64,000 bases of DNA from Diphasiastrum complanatum. Taxonomy: Eukaryota; Streptophyta; Lycopodiopsida; Lycopodiales; Lycopodiaceae. A model generated the notes under the pieces. It did no database searches, was not told the DNA's origin, and was given only the letters and a program-made list of their open reading frames with translations. Location: NCBI GenBank assembly GCA_029204225.1, contig CM055106.1, forward strand, positions 50,351,325-50,415,324, read 5' to 3'. Within the stretch, counting starts at the first letter, position 1, and each line of letters begins with the position of its first letter. Of the stretch, positions 61,521-64,000 are shown in pieces. The translations under genes were made by a program, and so were the position numbers.

Positions 61521-62045
61521 GACATCTTGACATTTTTTTTAAGCTTTGCTGGAAAATGCTTGTATGTCAAAAGGCAAGAAGAGAGAGTTTTTCCTTATCA
61601 TGCGCTATCTAAGGGCAAACAGGAGGTGGTAGTAAGGCACCCACTTTGGTACAATTTGGCAGTCCTCTCTCTTGTCCCAAGCATATCCTAGCGGTGGATG
61701 ATTTGTGCAATGACTTTCAACTGGCCCTGCTGGATGTTGCATGGGAGTTGGGCCTCTTGTTGCCCCCAATTCTTGATCCAATACAACAACCAATCTACAA
61801 AAACATACCAATTCAGGGACCAACTCATTGTGATGTGCAGCAAATGATTCAAATGATTCACACCCTGCACTCTCGACAAACTCAACCAATGGTCACTAAT
61901 ATGACCTATCAGAAAAGTTTAGCCCGCATGGAACATTATTAGGGTGCTCAATAACCTTGGCAGTCGAAGATTCATATGCTTAAAGCACAGGTCGAGCATC
62001 TCTAATAGGAAGTTCAAACTCTAATGACAAAAATGCAACCTTTCT
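61521..62045. other. Unrecognised sequence
   Basis: A plus frame 61646-61942 (98 codons, with DDLCNDFQLALLDVAWELGL) is open but has no family match I can name. It lies between two gypsy fragments and may be a gag linker. Confidence 0.35.
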
Positions 62046-62049
62046 TGAT

Positions 62050-62725
62050 GTGCACAAGATAGTCGACCAAACAGAAGAGTTAGCTTTGTCTGCCGCTTCC
62101 GTAGAGGCACACATCAGTACGTTTAACGTACATTGTAAGGAATGTATGTTGTTGAGAAATGGAAAGGTATTCGTGCAAGACGTGATGGATCTTCGTCATA
62201 AGATACATCATGAATGCCATGATAGTCCCTGCGTAGGGAACCCTGGTATTGATAAGACCAGTGAGCTTGTAAGAAGGCATTATTTTTTACCACGACGACA
62301 GTGAGACGCAAGGGAGTATGTCCAGGGTTGCATGGCTTGTCAAGTGAACAAGGCCGAGAGAGTAAGTCCTCTGGGCTTCCTACATCCACTTGAGATACCT
62401 ACAAGAAGGTGGGAAAGCATCTCTATGGATTTAATTGTTGGTCTAACGAGGACCCAATCTTTGTATAACTCCATCATGGTAGTGGTAAGAGAGAGGTTTT
62501 CCAAGATGGCCCATTTCATCTCAACGACCACGAAGGTCACAGTCCCGCAAGTAGTTGAGCTGTTTATCCAGAACATGGTCAGGTTGCATGGACTCCCGAA
62601 GTCCATTGTGTCTGACAGGGATCCCAAGTTCATGGGTAATTTTTGGACAAAGGTATTTGCCAAGCTAGGAACATAGTTGCAGATGAGTAGTACAGAGCAT
62701 CCTCAGACATATGGCTAGTGACCAT
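62050..62725 (+). pseudogene. Gypsy integrase fragment, plus strand
   Basis: Zinc region HECHDSPCVGNPGIDKTSEL ... CMACQVNKAER, then SMDLIVGLTRTQS, RFSKMAHFISTTTKVT and SIVSDRDPKFMGNFWTKVF. It is the same family as the minus-strand integrase at 2.5-3.8 kb, and here the second Asp motif SDRDPKF is intact. The fragment ends near HPQT. Confidence 0.8.
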
Positions 62726-63160
62726 CAACAGATGAATGATAAGTAGTCCCCATAAAAAGTTTAACATCCAACATGTGCATAAGTTCTTTTTAAAAACTAG
62801 AAGTGAAATGGGAGTCACGCTACAAGTGCAAGCTGTGTGGGGTCAGTCCTAAAATAAAATCCATAGAAATATCAATCCACTAACGATGTGCAATAGGACA
62901 ATGCTAAAGAAGTCCAGGGGTTTTAGCAGATGAGTACCTATTGCGAGCACAAAAAGTACATTGTTGAATGAGAGTGACTTGATCAAACTTCATATGAGGC
63001 AAATAAAAAGTAAGGCTTCAATCGAGCAAAAGACTTCTGAAAATTGTAGAGACCACCATTCCTAGAATAATGAGCATTAGATAACAGTTTAGAGCGAATG
63101 TCTGGATGATTAGGAACACACAGAGCCCCATAGTGACATAAGTGACGATGTACAAGAGAG
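62726..63160 (-). pseudogene. Gypsy integrase fragment, minus strand
   Basis: At about 62890-62840 the minus strand reads WIDISMDFILGLT, the first integrase catalytic Asp motif; at about 62960-62935 it reads a CTFCARN-like zinc ligand pair. The surrounding frames are broken. Confidence 0.55.
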
Positions 63161-63167
63161 TAAATCT

Positions 63168-63750
63168 TGTTATGTACTTATATTCCTGCCTCAGTGTGAA
63201 CACGTCAGACTTGTTTGTAAAAATTAATGGCTCACACCGGCTTGTGGTGTTTTGTAAAAATGTAAATAGCAGGTTTCTGGAACTTGTTGTCTTGCTTATA
63301 GGTATAGGGTACTGGGTCTTAATTTAGAGGCTGCTGGACTGACCTCCTAAAAAGTAGGAGAGTTGACCGGTCAACGGGACATGTGTCATATGCTCATTGG
63401 GACACTTGGTCCAGTGCATGAGTGACACGGGTCGGACGGTCCTCCTACTCGCTTGCCAATGTGTCAGGGTATTGCCAAGCGGCAAGTGTCGATTGTGCAT
63501 GGGATTCTCCATGTGTCGAAGTTAGGAAAGGGTCAGGGTTAAGTGGCTGCTTGAGGATTGTGTTTAAGTGAGCCTAGAGAGAGGCATTCTTCATCATAAT
63601 CTATGCAGCAAGTGGCTGGGAGGAGACTTAGCAGCAGTGCTCTTATGTGTTCATGTGGATAGTTTGCCATGTACTTTGAAGAGAAATCAATAAAGTGGAT
63701 ATTTCGGAGCCTACTTTGGTGTTGTTTGAGTTGTATTCAGATAGCTTTAT
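63168..63750 (+). repeat. 5' LTR of a plus-strand gypsy element leaving the window
   Basis: Starts TGTTATGTAC; contains a polyadenylation-type AATAAA at about 63689; ends near CAGATAGCTTTA. It is an inverted copy of 53366-53948. Confidence 0.82.
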
Positions 63751-64000
63751 ATTTGGGATCAGAGCAGTTCCTTTATTGGCATCACTTTCGTTTGCAGTTA
63801 GGGTTTATTGGATGCTAGGTTGGTCAGCGCCCTCCTACATGAGTTTTTCTGAGCATTTTGAGAGCCCTGAAGCTTACAGATTGTGTATGGTGGATTGTTG
63901 GTCCTTAAGCAGTCTTTGAGCATCCACTGTTGTTTAGCCTGCTTTTTCTCTTTGCTTTTGTAAAAATCAGCCTTCCTTAGTTTTGTAAAAGTTTTTATAA
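63751..64000 (+). mobile_element. PBS and leader of the plus-strand gypsy element
   Basis: A PBS-like TTTGGGATCAGAGC lies at about 63752-63765, directly after the LTR. It differs from the usual TGGTATCAGAGC by GG for GT. Leader sequence follows to the window end; gag would start beyond it. Confidence 0.6.

Overview
The window looks like nuclear DNA of a vascular plant with a large, repeat-rich genome. The reasons are one plant gene with very long introns, several nested Ty3/gypsy LTR retrotransposons (two with an integrase-linked chromodomain), L1-like LINEs with an RRM-type ORF1, and a hAT DNA transposon. A fern, lycophyte or gymnosperm would fit the intron size, but the sequence alone does not settle this. 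I saw no bacterial or organellar genes, no tRNA or rRNA genes and no CRISPR array.

The only host gene I can support is on the minus strand. Seven exons (49495-49367, 49002-48859, 48601-48502, 48260-48144, 11202-11132, 11030-10858, 10768-10675) join in perfect phase into 276 codons of a Strawberry-notch (SBNO) family protein with a PHD finger, the architecture of plant FORGETTER1 (FGT1). Neither gene end is in the window. The intron between the fourth and fifth exons is 36,941 bp, and it holds most of the mobile DNA described here.

Layout: 1.5-8.8 kb is a degenerate hAT transposon (minus strand) split by a Ty3/gypsy element at 2.15-7.23 kb. 9.5-10.3 kb has a PBS-containing palindrome and a purine tract. 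10.68-11.20 kb carries the three PHD-side exons. 12.6-18.4 kb holds an old LINE fragment and several LTR-element fragments. 18.46-37.7 kb is a head-to-tail, same-orientation (+) array of about ten LINE copies and fragments joined by long (CT)n tracts. Most of them share a 3' block with a small hairpin, an AATAAA and then (CT)n in place of poly(A). 38,947-44,053 is a complete-ended LTR element lacking most of pol. 44.5 kb has a fragment of another LINE endonuclease. 48.1-49.5 kb carries four SBNO exons. 51-64 kb is a nest of gypsy fragments: a minus-strand element (3' LTR 53,366-53,948) is interrupted in gag by a plus-strand chromodomain element (56,327-61,218, TSD AAAGG), and a further plus-strand element begins at 63,168 and runs off the window.

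Three observations stand out: the LINE array whose copies end in and abut (CT)n, suggesting a microsatellite-tailed and perhaps microsatellite-targeting LINE; two related LTR elements with non-canonical termini AGTTA...TAACT, exact 5-bp TSDs and complementary internal deletions; and a conserved gene whose PHD finger lies 37 kb from the preceding exon.
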